Positions 1 to 9,576 of a DNA stretch of 14,183 nucleotides are shown here, in pieces. The stretch spans positions 1-14,183 of the forward strand of contig MU839338.1 of NCBI GenBank assembly GCA_030685235.1, written 5' to 3'. The translations under genes were made by a program, and so were the position numbers. This DNA is from Copromyces sp. CBS 386.78 (Eukaryota; Ascomycota; Sordariomycetes; Sordariales; Sordariaceae). Under the pieces are notes generated by a model. That model had not been told where the DNA came from. It ran no database searches and was given only the letters and a program-made list of their open reading frames with translations. Position 1 is the first letter of the stretch, and the number at the start of each line of letters is the position of its first letter.

Positions 1-156
1 TTTTTATTTTTATTTTTATTTTTATTTTTATTTTTATTTTTATTTTTATTTTTATTTTTATTTTTATTTTTATTTTTATTTTTATTTTTATTTAAATTTT
101 TATTTTTATTTTAATTTAAATTTTTATTTTTATTTTTATTTTATTTTTTTATATTT
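1..156. repeat. T5A hexamer microsatellite
   Basis: The sequence is an almost pure run of the unit TTTTTA for the first 90 bases. After that it continues with interruptions (TTTAAA, T7 runs) up to the first GC-rich base. It starts at the window edge, so its true length is unknown. On the other strand it is a TAAAAA array. Nothing in it suggests a gene. Confidence 0.97.
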
Positions 157-239
157 GCCGGCCAGTAGGGAGTTGCCGGCTGGTAGGGAGTTGCTGGCCG
201 TTAGGGAGTTGCCGGCAGGCAGGGAATTCCCGGCAGGCA
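157..239. repeat. 18-bp GC-rich minisatellite, about 4.6 copies
   Basis: Tandem units of 18 bp begin at 157, 175, 193 and 211, with a partial unit at 229. The consensus is close to GCCGGCYRGTAGGGAGTT. The copies differ by a few substitutions, and the fourth unit has GGCAGGGAATT instead of GGTAGGGAGTT. The array abuts the microsatellite with no spacer. The recurring TAGGG is not a telomere array, because it is only part of the unit. Confidence 0.93.
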
Positions 240-671
240 AAAAAACTTAGTCGTTTTTGGTTTTCCGCTATCCAAAATCTAAGAAAAACGCTTCTTTTCG
301 ATTTTTCTCAACAACCAGATATCGAAAAAAGATGTAACCGGTACCAAAATGACCGCCTAATCGATGCGAACATTTTGGTAGTTTTTTCTTTTTGATGCAT
401 CGCCTAGAAGTGGCTTTTTTGCTCGAATATTTATTGAAAGATTTATAGCCAATCAAAAAAACTCGGGTTCCACTCTTCCAGCCAATCAATCGAATGCGAA
501 ACACTTCGCACGGATCAACATATCGTCCATGTTTACGCATTCGCAGCGTCTAAACAGAAACACCACGCCGCGCTGTGTCGATGGGCCCACGGACTACGAC
601 CTTTGGTGTGGATTTTCCGTGACACCTTTGGTGCCGTGGGCGCCATCTCCTTGCTTGGGCATGGTGTTTCA
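240..671. other. Normal-composition intergenic segment, no recognised gene
   Basis: CA and TG are common here, so this stretch escaped the mutation seen to the right. A 90-codon frame lies on the minus strand (540 to 268). It is very rich in Lys and Arg, with a KKKK run near residue 52, and matches nothing I recognise. It may be chance or a gene remnant. Two inverted repeats are visible: 342-351 pairs with 371-380 (TACCAAAATG, 19-nt loop), and 585-592 pairs with 634-641 (GCCCACGG). The motif ACCTTTGGTG occurs twice between 599 and 634. I see no splice or promoter evidence strong enough to call a gene. Confidence 0.5.
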
Positions 672-1100
672 ATTAACTATTTCTTCGGTTAAATCTAAAT
701 TTTGAAAATCCGCTATAGCTACTAGTTTTTCGATTTCGGTATAATTTATAACGTACGGCTATAACTATTCCTTTTCGTAAATAAAATTAAATATAGCTAC
801 GTTGAGAGCCCTAATATTTTTGGGGTCGAATTTATAATCAGATTCGCGAAGACGGCGGTATTAAAGCTAGGGACGACGTATACTGGCTAAAATACGGCGG
901 CCGTTTATACGGACATAAGGCTCGTAAAGCGTAGGGCTCTTAATTTTAATAAGGAGAGCGGCTATACTAATAATATTTACTTTTAATTTAGCGCGGTTGG
1001 CTATTAACATTTAGATAGGAATGGGGACTGTACGGTAGCCGGTTTTAGGATCGATTTTAAGTTTAATAATAGTAGGAGGGAATTCGGGAATGGATAAAGG
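672..1100 (-). pseudogene. Gypsy pol fragment: protease-RT spacer, second diverged copy
   Basis: This segment aligns along its length with 9103-9530 of the full element, in the same orientation. Shared blocks include ATTTCTTCGGTTAAAT, AACGTACGG, AAGACGGCGGTATTAAA and GGATCGATTTTAAGTTTAA. Read on the minus strand it gives the same protein stretch as the spacer between protease and reverse transcriptase, including DPKTGY, LYEPYVR, GRRILA and YRRLRESDYKF, with a few stops at likely Gln or Trp codons. The match begins abruptly at 672 and ends at 1100. Differences from 9103-9530 include transversions as well as transitions, so it comes from a different copy or subfamily, not a recent local duplicate. 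It is less AT-shifted than the full element. Confidence 0.85.
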
Positions 1101-1106
1101 TTTTTA

Positions 1107-1180
1107 TTACGGGGTAGGACACCGTTGGGGGTGAGGTTGGATAAACGTAGTTGTACGAGGAAGGAAAGTAGGAGGAGGGA
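1107..1180 (-). repeat. LTR-like fragment next to the pol fragment
   Basis: It starts with TATTACGGGGTAG, close to the outer end of the full element's LTR (TATTACGGGTAGAG at 12168). Further shared blocks are GAGGTTGG, then ACGTA with GTACGAGG and a purine-rich GGAAGGAAAG stretch, in the same order as in the LTR. Similarity fades after about 1180, and no LTR far end is seen. The pol fragment therefore runs straight into what looks like LTR, with the rest of pol, all of gag and the leader missing. The match is by eye and only moderate. Confidence 0.45.
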
Positions 1181-1184
1181 GGAG

Positions 1185-1325
1185 TTAGTCTCTATCACAT
1201 TGACCCCCGTCGACTCCCTTCAGCGGACCCGCCCTATATAAAATGTGGGTCTCCCCTCCTCGAACTTTGTGAGAGGAGGTCTGTTACGATTTTGCGTAAA
1301 AACGTCGTCAGCTATACTTATATAC
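1185..1325. other. Island with little RIP, TATA-like box and hairpin
   Basis: Base composition returns to normal here, with CA and TG present and runs of C. A TATA-like TATATAAA lies at 1235-1242. An inverted repeat pairs CCTCCTC (1255-1261) with GAGGAGG (1273-1279) across an 11-nt loop. The layout resembles a promoter region or an LTR of another element, but no second copy lies in the window and no coding sequence follows. I cannot assign it. Confidence 0.4.
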
Positions 1326-1500
1326 ATATAAATCGGCCTCGACAATTTTTATTTTATAGTAAATACTTATAAATATTTCGATAATTATATATTATATTTT
1401 AAAACGGTTTATTCGTTAGATATAATATAAGTAGGAACTTCCTTATCCCATTTTTCTTTTTATTATAATTTATATTAACCCTTAGTTATTTCCTAGGGGG

Positions 1501-3600
1501 TTAAATCGGTCGGTTATAATAATTACCCTTCGAAAAATAGGTATTATATTTTTACTAATTATAATTCAGTTTATTTAAAATTTGGTAACTATAATAGCCT
1601 AGCCGAATTTTACTTTCGATAAAATTTTTATTTTTATCCGATATTTTAAAATTAATTCCGACCTTACCGCCTCTCCTATATTAAATATAATTATATAGTA
1701 ATATATCGCTACTATTATTGAATATATAATTTTAAACGAATATTTAGAATTTTAAATTCGGTTTATTTATACTATCGTTCAAATTCTCCTTAATCCGCCC
1801 GTTCGGTTAACTTTTAATTAAATTCCCTATAAGCTTCGCCCCTAGTAAATTAAATATATCCGTTATATTATTTATTAGTATAGTAATATAATTCTTATTA
1901 TTATAATTGGTTTTAGTAAAAGTATTATATTTTAAATAGTATTAATTATTCTTCCTATATAGGTTACGTTATAAATTATATTTTTTAATTACTTTAGTTA
2001 AGAATAAAAGGATATTATTATAAAATATCCTAGCGTAAAACCCTTATTAATCGATTAAAACTTCTATAAAATATATAAATATTTTTTATCTTTTTTAATA
2101 ATTAATTAATATATTTAGATTAATTCCTTGTAGGAGCGTATACGTTCGGGATATTTTATTTATATTCTCTTCGGATTAGAATAAATATTCTACTACCGAT
2201 TTTTTAAATTCCTTTACACTCTGGAATTCGCTACCTATATTATATTTATAACTATAGACGAATTTTATACTATTTATTAATAATAAAATTTTCGTTTTTA
2301 ATTCTCCGATCTTTTTTAATTCCGTTAGACTCTTCCCTTTTCCGTCCTATAATTCGGGTATACGGTAATATTAATTAAAGAATTTGAAATATATATTCGG
2401 GAATACGCCGGCTTTTATTTATTCGGGCAATTAGTAAATTCACTTTAGATTATTAAAGCCTCTATTAACCGCCCTAATATTATTATCATCTTTAATTCCA
2501 TCCCTAAGAACGTAATATAGAATTTCGAGCGTTTTAAATTCCTATTTACTCTTACTTCGAATATTATTATCCTAAAAACGATTTTTTATATCGATAATAA
2601 AAATCTAATTAGCAAAATTAAAAAATATTTTATTTATACCTTAATTAAATATAGTTTCCGTAGTCGAATTAACGCGCCCTTAATTATTTAAGTTTATTAT
2701 TTATACGTCCGCCCCCTAAATTAAAACCGCTTTTATCGCTAATTCGTTACCTTTAAATTATAATATCGGATCGTTATATTTATAATAATGTTAGGAATAA
2801 GTATAAATATATTAAATATAATATAAATCGTATAATATAGTTAGGTTAAATCTAAAAACGTTATAGATTTATAATAGCGTTTTAATTATACTATTTATAG
2901 CGGTAAATAAAGTATTACTTATTTTTTCGCGCCCTATTAGTATTTTAATTAATTTAGGTTCGAATTCGTTAAACTGTCCGTATTCATAATATAATTTATT
3001 TAATTTTCGTATATATATAAATCTAATTCGTTATTTATAACGGATACTTTATATAAAATAATATAATTTTAGTTATTTAAACGAACTACGGGTATATATT
3101 TAGTTGAAAATTTAATATACGGTATTTTCCTATTTAATAACTTCTATTCGCAGAAATAAATGTAGTATAATTTAAATTCTTAGACTAAATTTATTAACGA
3201 ATATTCCGATATATATATAATTGCTAATACTATATATTTCCGCGAAACCTTATTTAAAGTCTTATAAAGTAATATCGACCGTCGGAATTATATTCGGATA
3301 TATTATTATAATAAGTATAATTATTACTTTAACCGAATAGAGGAATTATTTAAAAAATTAAAGAAGAGGTTCGGTATACTGATTCCCGCGAATAAAGCCG
3401 GAATATTCTTAATTTATTTTAAAGACTTTTTTATAGTATATATTATATTTATCTTTACGATTCTAAATATCGACTTTTAATTACCCTATTTTATTTTTAT
3501 ACCGCCCGAAATATCCTAGTAAATTATACGCTTTATAATTAGAAGAGGATGCCCCTTAATACGTACTATATTAAATATAATAGTAGGCGTACTTTTACTA
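1501..3600 (-). pseudogene. Possible decayed reading frame, function unknown
   Basis: On the minus strand, in the frame whose codons start at coordinates divisible by three, there are long runs with few stops. From 2340 to 2101 there is one stop in 80 codons, and from 3000 to 2881 none in 40. The 2340-2161 stretch reads like a charged helical protein (LTELKKIGEL, then KEFKKSVVEYLF). Other stretches in the frame include LRDGIKDDNNIRAVN (about 2505-2464) and RRGGKVGINFKISDKNKNF (near 1677). Over the whole region stops run near 7 per cent, no better than chance for this base composition. A plus-strand frame is also open at 3256-3477. I recognise no domain, so strand and function are uncertain. 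Confidence 0.25.
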
Positions 3601-4012
3601 CAAAATTAATAGTATTTAAATTAATATAATTCTAACCTCGTCGTTAAGTATATTAAATTATATTTAATTATTACTATATAGAGTAATAAGCGTAAAAACG
3701 TTTATATTATTAATATAGTAAATAATAAAAATAGCGCCGCCCTATCTACTTTAAATATAGATCCTTCGGGATTAGCCCTATATATTATTATAATTTTAAT
3801 ATTTATCGATTTATTTCGATTTATACGGCGTCCTATTCGTAAAAATCGATAATTGAAGTATAATAGGTATTAAATTAATTAATTATCGTAAAAATCTTCT
3901 TTATCGTTCTAAATTAATCTATATTCTAATAAGAATAGTTAAATTTTACTCTCGTTATAATAGAAATATTAAATTTTATAATTTATTTAGATTAGAATTA
4001 TTAATTTACTTT

Positions 4013-4160
4013 TATATAATTAAAACGCGCCCCGGGATACTAAATAAATTTTATTCTAATTAAAGTTGTATCGCTTTATTCCTATATAATTAAAACGGGC
4101 TCCGGGATATTAAATAAATTTTATTCTAATTAGAATTATATTACTTTATTCCTATATAAG
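4013..4160. repeat. 70-bp tandem duplication with nearby inverted arm
   Basis: Two head-to-tail copies (4013-4082 and 4083-4152) start with TATATAATTAAAACG and share CCGGGATA followed by TAAATAAATTTTATTCTAATT. A third copy begins at 4153 and fades. The differences I see are mostly transitions. The second copy holds the 14-bp palindrome ATTCTAATTAGAAT (4125-4138). Its stretch 4128-4144 is repeated in perfect inverted form at 4197-4213, with a 52-bp gap. This could be subterminal or 3' non-coding structure of the older element, but nothing ties it to one. Confidence 0.8.
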
Positions 4161-5265
4161 TAAAAAAGATTTTAGTATTTTATTTCTACGGGTAGGGTAA
4201 TATAATTCTAATTTAAATAAAGTTTATTCTATTTCTTTATTCCGGCTAGAGTAAAATTTAATAATTTGTAGGGTATAGCGAATATAAATTAATCCGGTTA
4301 GTTATAAATAGGGTTACTCCCGACGGGGTATACGTAGAATAAATATATTAATTAAGATTATTAATATACTTTTTTAATTTTAGGTTTAGATTGCCCGTTT
4401 CTAATTCTATAGTTTCGCTATTAAGCTTTTAAACTTTACTCGGGCGGATTATAAATATTTTGTTTTTAAAATTATCCAGGCTATTACTATTAATTATTAA
4501 TTACTTTCTTTATTTATATAATTAAATAAAAGTAAGGTATTATTAAAGTAGTCTGTAGCCGTCTTTCGGGCTTCGGGCCGTAAATAGAATATCGAATTTA
4601 GAAGGAACGATAGGTCATTTCCTTATATTTATAGCCCAATTTTTATCTTTATTTTTAAATGGATATAATTATATTATTCTATTCCTAATATTTCTTATTT
4701 ATTATATTAGAGAAGTCCGTATACGAATTTAGTAAATACGACGTTTAGTGATTATACGTCGATAAAGGTTGTATAATTCCTTTCCTTATTATAGCGCTTA
4801 TATAATATAGTTAATAAGGCAGAATATAAGTGAATTAATTATTAAAAAAGTAATTAGGTATAGTAGGCAATAATACGGAAATATTAAGAATCGATAACGG
4901 AAATTCTATTATTTATTTTAACGCCCCTATTCTTTTAAGCCGTAGACTATATATACAATTTATTTATAGAATCGACTAATATTAATATTTATTAATTTAA
5001 ATAATTTATCCCCTTATTTATCTCCTTTTAAAAATATCCTATAGAATTAACTTTTTCGTAGTAATTTATTAGATTTTTTTCTACCCTATTAAAAATCTAT
5101 TTAAGGGTTTGAAAGTAAAATAATATTCGTTCGAATATATTATAGTAAACCTTATATATTTTTTCTTCTAATTATTTTATCCGCTTATCCAAAGCTGAAT
5201 ATATATGTATTAATATTATAAAGGACTTTATACGAATATATTCGATATTACGATTTAAAACGTTA

Positions 5266-5270
5266 TAAAT
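5266..5270. repeat. Target site duplication, left copy (TAAAT)
   Basis: The five bases TAAAT lie immediately outside the left LTR and recur immediately outside the right LTR. A 5-bp duplication is the usual staggered cut of Ty3/Gypsy integrases. Because both copies are perfect, the element inserted here as one unit and its ends have not recombined with another copy. Confidence 0.9.
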
Positions 5271-5501
5271 TATCACGGGTAGAGGGCGAGAGGTTGGGTG
5301 TAAATATTAGATATACGTAATTGCACGAGGGAAGAAGAGGAAGAGTGCAAGGTACGCTCGGGAGATGAGCCTTTATAGGACTCGAACCATAAACCCCAAT
5401 AGGTCTATGGTGGGAGGCTACAGCTAATCAACCGAAATAGTGACAATAGTCTTAGAGAACTACTATTACCAACATATACAATATAAATTAATCCTATAAT
5501 A
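5271..5501 (-). repeat. 3' LTR (left copy)
   Basis: This repeat matches 12168-12398 without indels. It starts TATCACGGG and ends CTATAATA; with the other copy this points to ancestral TGTCAC...GTGACA ends, the standard TG...CA inverted termini. By eye the two copies differ at about 37 of 231 positions, every one a transition. A TATA-like CCTATAAAGG on the minus strand (5379-5370) is kept in both copies and is a candidate promoter box. In the element's sense this is the downstream LTR. Confidence 0.95.
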
Positions 5502-5515
5502 TTACCCCTATTTAA
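5502..5515 (-). other. Polypurine-tract-like stretch next to 3' LTR
   Basis: Read on the minus strand, the bases just before the 3' LTR are AAATAGGGGTAA. A purine-rich run directly against the 3' LTR is where plus-strand DNA synthesis is primed in LTR elements. Its position fits a minus-strand element and supports that orientation. The one or two pyrimidines may be later mutations. Confidence 0.6.
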
Positions 5516-5577
5516 AAGAAGCTATATAATTAATTAAAATTATATAAAATAATAAATAACCCTATTAAACGTTTAAT

Positions 5578-5915
5578 CTAACCGTAAAAAACTTCTATAG
5601 CCGCTAATCGTAATAACTTCCTTTCGTACCTCACTTGCGGAGCCTCCGCTTCTATAGCCGGCTCCTCTATCTCCTCCAACGCCTTCTTTCGCTTCCGCTC
5701 CGCCGCTAGCCAATTTAAGGGTACTAGAGCTTCCGGGTATACTTCGTAGAACTACCGTATCGTATTAAGGGATATAATTATATTAACGTACGGCTACTAT
5801 AAAAATTAATAAAGTAATACCCAAATAACGAAATATTCCTAACGACTATTAGCCGCTTTATAGCAACTATTAATTTTAACGAAGTCCTATTCTATTAAAT
5901 CCTCCTCGTTATTAA
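5578..5915 (-). pseudogene. Chromodomain and charged C-terminal tail
   Basis: After a short acidic linker (NNEEDLIE) the frame gives YKAANSR*EYFVIW at about 5862-5821. The YLVKW-like core is the second strand of a chromodomain. It is followed by PYV and *FYEVYPEA (about 5752-5725), matching the WEP region and closing helix. Chromodomains at the integrase end bind methylated histone H3 and define chromoviruses. The remaining tail to 5578 is highly charged (ERKRKKALEEIEE, then RYERKLLRLAAIE) and unusually GC-rich for the element. The W in WEP is not visible, probably mutated. Confidence 0.72.
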
Positions 5916-5999
5916 TCCTCTTTATACTATAACTTTAGTTTATACGAACGTCCCTTTCCTATACCTCTAACTAACCTAAAATACCTATTTTAACCTACA

Positions 6000-6185
6000 A
6001 TTTAATTTTATTAATATAAAAGGTAGAACTATATTTTATATTAACCGGCAATTTAAATATAACTTTATAGCTATCTACTTTAACGATTTCGAACGGACCT
6101 TTATAAAGGGGGGTAAACTTTACGTACGGCCGGCTAGTATTAAAATTTTCTATATTAAATAAGACTTTATTTCCCGTTTTATACT
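6000..6185 (-). pseudogene. GPY/F integrase C-terminal module
   Basis: The stretch TGNKVLFNIENF is followed by FTPLYKGPFEIVKV, with GPF at 6099-6091, then YKVIFKLP and FYINKIKL. This is the GPY/F module that follows the integrase core in chromoviruses and many Ty3/Gypsy elements and helps bind DNA and multimerise. It contains almost no stop codons, so it is one of the better-preserved parts of pol. Confidence 0.88.
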
Positions 6186-6199
6186 TTAGGGTATCCGTC

Positions 6200-7080
6200 T
6201 TTCGAATATTAATATTAGCTTCGTACCGTTGCTAAATTTACTTTATTTAATCCGTAACGTACTCTAATATTCTCTTAAAGCGATTAATAATCTCGTTAGC
6301 CTTAAAGTACTCCGCTTACTATTAAATTAATAATTCTAGCGGGTATAATTTCGCTAATTCAACGCCTATACGGGAGTAGAAATTATAATTAGTAAAGAAA
6401 GGGGATACTCCCGTTATTTTAAATACTAAATTATTGTTAACGAATTCCGTAATTAGTAATTAATTTATTTAATTATCCTATATTTAATTAATATAGAAAC
6501 GAAAGTATTTCTCTATTTCTGTATTAATATATTCTATTTAGCCGTTAGTAGTTGGGTAGAACGCGGAGGAGGGCTTAAAAGCCACTTCTAAATGGGAGGA
6601 TAGAGCTTTTTAAAATTATAAAATAAATTAGGAGCTTCGGTTTAATATAATAGAATCCGGGAGGCTATAAATACTATAAATTCTTTTAATAAACTAGTCC
6701 GCTAATTCTTCGGCCGTAAGGCTGATAATGGGAATAAAATATCGTATTTTCGTTAAATAATTAACGATAACGGCTACGTATTTAAATTCTTAACCCTAGT
6801 GTACGTAAGGAGTTAAGGGGGTAATATAATCTATAGAAATATCCTTCTATAGTATAAAAGGTACTATTAGCGGCTTTAAGAACTTGTATAGAGAGTATTA
6901 TAATAATTTGGATTTGGTATACGGTAAGTAGGCCTTATAATAGGCCCTAATAGTACTAGACATCCCTAATTAAAAAAAAGACTAAGAAAATAATAAATAA
7001 GTCTTTTTATAACCTAAGTAGTTAGTAGACGGTGAATTGTATATATAGTAGAGGAATTAGAATTAAAGTTTAATATCGTT
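6200..7080 (-). pseudogene. Integrase domain (HHCC plus DD35E), decayed
   Basis: This enzyme would have joined the cDNA to the chromosome. The N-terminal zinc site reads YIYNSPSTNYLGYKKTY, then RAYYKAYLPYTKSK. The two His (7041 and 7020) and two Cys (6939 and 6930) positions are all Tyr, as expected from CAY-to-TAY and TGY-to-TAY changes, so all four zinc ligands are gone. The core has ISIDYITPL with the first Asp at 6831-6829, then VNYLTK, then ILNRSS*F, where the second Asp is Asn (6642-6640), then NG*IEYIN with Glu kept at 6534-6532. Thirty-five residues separate the second and third acidic positions, the exact DD35E spacing. Confidence 0.95.
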
Positions 7081-7439
7081 AGGGTCGACGATAACGGCGC
7101 CTCGAAAGTAAGCTCGTCCCTATATTACCCTATATTCAACGAAAGATACTTTCTTCAATTAATCTTTTACCTCTTTAAACTATATGTAGCGACCGGGGTC
7201 CAATAAGTAAATGAATAAATTTTATAAGAATACTAATTTCTTATAACTTTCCGTAATTAAATTATTAATAAATTTATCATCTATCACTTCTAAATTGTAA
7301 ATATATTTAGTCCTAACGTTAATAACCTCTTCTTTACTTTCTAAAATAAAAGCTCCGTTTATAAAGATATTATAATCGAGTAAAACCTTATTTCTAACTA
7401 GTAGCCGCTCGTCGGCCTCGTCCTTAGGTAAATCCTCTA

Positions 7440-7810
7440 GCTTCCTACTCAAAACGTCAAAGCATACTTATAACGAACCCAGTTAGTATTTAATCGTAAA
7501 ATTAAACTATAAAAAGAAATAGGACTACTATATATAGTAGGAAATTAATTGTTTATTAGTTATAAAAGTCTTTAAAGTCTTATAGTCTGTAAGGATTTCG
7601 AATAATTATTATACCCCTTCGAATTCGGGGCGCTATTCCTCTAAAACTTTAATAATAGCGAATAACTCCTTATTATAAATATTATAATTATATTCGGCTA
7701 AAGAGTACCGCTAGTTAAAGTAGGCGATAAAACGAAGGATCCTATTATTATTATATTATAATAATATATTTCTATATACCTAATTAAAAATATCCGTTTC
7801 TATAATAGTC
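7440..7810 (-). pseudogene. RNase H domain, decayed
   Basis: It would have removed the RNA strand from RNA:DNA hybrids. The start is ETDIFN (7800-7783), matching the ETDAS block with its first catalytic Asp at 7794-7792 still present. The next landmarks are AEYNYNIYNKELFAI, which keeps the catalytic Glu, and ILTDYKTLKTF, whose Asp (7587-7585) is also present. The block ends with FNFTIKY (7500-7480) and DVLSRK, the DALSRK signature that closes gypsy RNase H. Unlike the protease and integrase, the acidic active-site residues survive here, although stops interrupt the domain. The open 76-codon stretch below 7452 is the linker to integrase. Confidence 0.93.
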
Positions 7811-8049
7811 TATCTTAATTAATCGTAAATTCGAAGTATAGGTCTACTTGTAAAAACCTTCTTTAATACTTCGAAGGATCTCTAATACCGTTCTTCCCAT
7901 TCCTATCCCGCCGTTTTCTTAATTAATTCGTATAATAAGCCGGCGATAATAGAAAAATATTTAATAAAACGATAGTAGAAATTAGCGAATCCTAAAAAAT
8001 GTTAAAGCGACCTTTTAAAATTTAGAGCCTCCTATATTATAATTATAAA

Positions 8050-8760
8050 AACCTTTTCCGGGTCTATTTCGAAAGCTCTTAAGGTAATAATAACACTTAA
8101 ATACTTAATTTATTACGTATAGAACTCGCATTTATCAATATCGATTTAAAGCCCTACCTTAATTATCTTTTGTAAGACCTCCCTAATATATTTTTTATAT
8201 TCTTCTTTATTATTGGAATAAACTAAAATATTATCGAAATAAGTAGTAGCGTAAATATTGAAAATATTATATAACATATTATTAATATAATTTTAAAAGG
8301 TTCCTAGTACGCCCTATAAACCGAAAGGATATATAATAGATTTGTAAAAGTTAAAGCGGGTAATAAAGGCGGTAAACTATTTATGCCCCTCTTTAATATA
8401 GATCCTATTAAACGTAGCGATAATATTGAACTTCGTAAAGATCTTTACTTTATAAATTGTATTAAGGGTCTTTTTAATTAGCGGTAGCGGGTAATATATT
8501 TTTAATATAATATTATTAATATTATAATAGTCTATATAAATATAGACTCTACTTCCGGGTTTCTTAATTAATAAAAGGGGGGAAATAGCTACAAATTATA
8601 ACGGCCGAATAAATTTCTTCTTTAAATTATTATTAATCTACTTTTTAATAATAATTACCTCTATAAGTAATATATATTGAAGCCGTATATTAAGAGGTTA
8701 CTCTCCCGACTATAATTCGATTTTATAATTGTACGAATAATAAAGAGGGATTTCCTCCGC
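8050..8760 (-). pseudogene. Reverse transcriptase domain, decayed
   Basis: This domain would have copied the element RNA into DNA. Landmarks in order on the minus strand: IPLYYSYNYKIEL (about 8751-8713), where related elements have LPPHRPYDHKIEL; FIRPL then SPLLLIKKPGSR (about 8613-8548); IDYYNINN; YYPLPLIKKTLNTIY (from about 8496); KIFTKFNIIATFNRI (8445-8401); EGHK*FTAF, with a stop where Trp is expected; PFGL (8328-8317); and YFDNILVYS (8241-8215). The catalytic YLDD box is thus YFDN, with its second Asp lost (GAT to AAT). The thumb and connection follow, with FYYRFIKYFS at 7980-7951. The order and spacing leave no doubt about the family. Confidence 0.96.
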
Positions 8761-9576
8761 TAGCGAAGGTAAGAAAGCGGCAATCTTATTAATATATTTC
8801 TATCCTTTAAAACAGTTTAAAATCTTAATAATCTCCTCCCTAATCTTTAACGGTTAGTCTACTTTATTAAAAAATTTTTTTATATCTTCTTCGTCGACCT
8901 TTACTAAATATATTTATTGGAAGATTTCTTTGTATACGGGCGTATTGGTTTTAAGATTTCTAATAAAATTAATTGCCTTAGTAAAGATCGCGGCCTCTCG
9001 AGTATCTTCTAAAGTATAAACGTTAATTATTTTATTAATAAAATTATAAAATGTGGAGGGTAAATTTTCCTTATATTTCCTTCTATTACCTTCTATAATA
9101 TTATTAATTATTTCTTCGGTTAAATTTAAATTTTATAAATTTGCTATAGCCGTTAACCTCTTAATTTTAATATAGTTTATAACGTACGGTTATAATTATT
9201 CTTTTTTGCAAATAAATTTAAATGTAATTATATTAAGTACCCTAATATTATTAGGGTTAAATTTATAATTGGACTTATAAAGACGGCGGTATTAAAACTA
9301 AGGATAACGTATACCGGCTAAAATACGACGGCCGTCTACGCGGATATAAAATTCGTAAAGTATAAGGCTTTTAATTTTAATATAAAGAATAATTATATTA
9401 GTAATATTTATTTTTAATTTAATGTAGTTAGTTACTAATATTTTAATAGGAGTGGGGATTATATAATAACCGGTTTTAAAATCGATTTTAAGTTTAATAG
9501 CGGTAGGAGGGAGTTCGGAAGCGGATAAGGGCTCTAAAGCGGGCTCCGCTGTAATTTTCTTAATCTTCTTTTTTTT

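Larger units (their letters stand above)
1326..5270. mobile_element. Older, heavily RIP-mutated block, left half, unidentified
   Basis: This block of nearly 4 kb has very few CA or TG dinucleotides, often none for 60-100 bases, while CG is common and TA dominates. RIP acts on duplicated DNA, so the block was probably repeated sequence. I looked for RT, DDE, helicase and tyrosine recombinase motifs in several frames and found none that I trust. The gypsy element interrupts it at 5270, and it should continue at 12404. No terminal repeats were recognised at 1326. Calling it a transposon is an inference from composition. Confidence 0.5.

Noticed and set aside
157..239. Telomeric repeat, because of recurring TAGGG
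   Set aside because: The unit is 18 bp with GCCGGC, not tandem TTAGGG, and it is flanked by internal sequence.
1004..1198. 64-codon open frame on the minus strand
   Set aside because: It overlaps the pol spacer fragment in a different frame from the one that matches the full element, so it is a shadow and runs into LTR-like DNA.
1326..5270. Mitochondrial or centromeric AT-rich DNA
   Set aside because: CG is well kept while CA/TG is missing, and a dead chromovirus is nested in it. This fits RIP-mutated nuclear repeats; no mitochondrial gene or satellite monomer is seen.
1326..5270. Starship captain (DUF3435 tyrosine recombinase), LINE or DNA transposon genes
   Set aside because: I looked for the catalytic Arg/Tyr context, an RT ADD box and DDE blocks in several frames and found no convincing match; not every frame was read to the end.
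7222..7452. 76-codon frame as a separate gene
   Set aside because: It is in the pol frame and begins inside the DALSRK end of RNase H, so it is the RNase H-integrase linker between two mutational stops. Its start is a TTG Leu codon.
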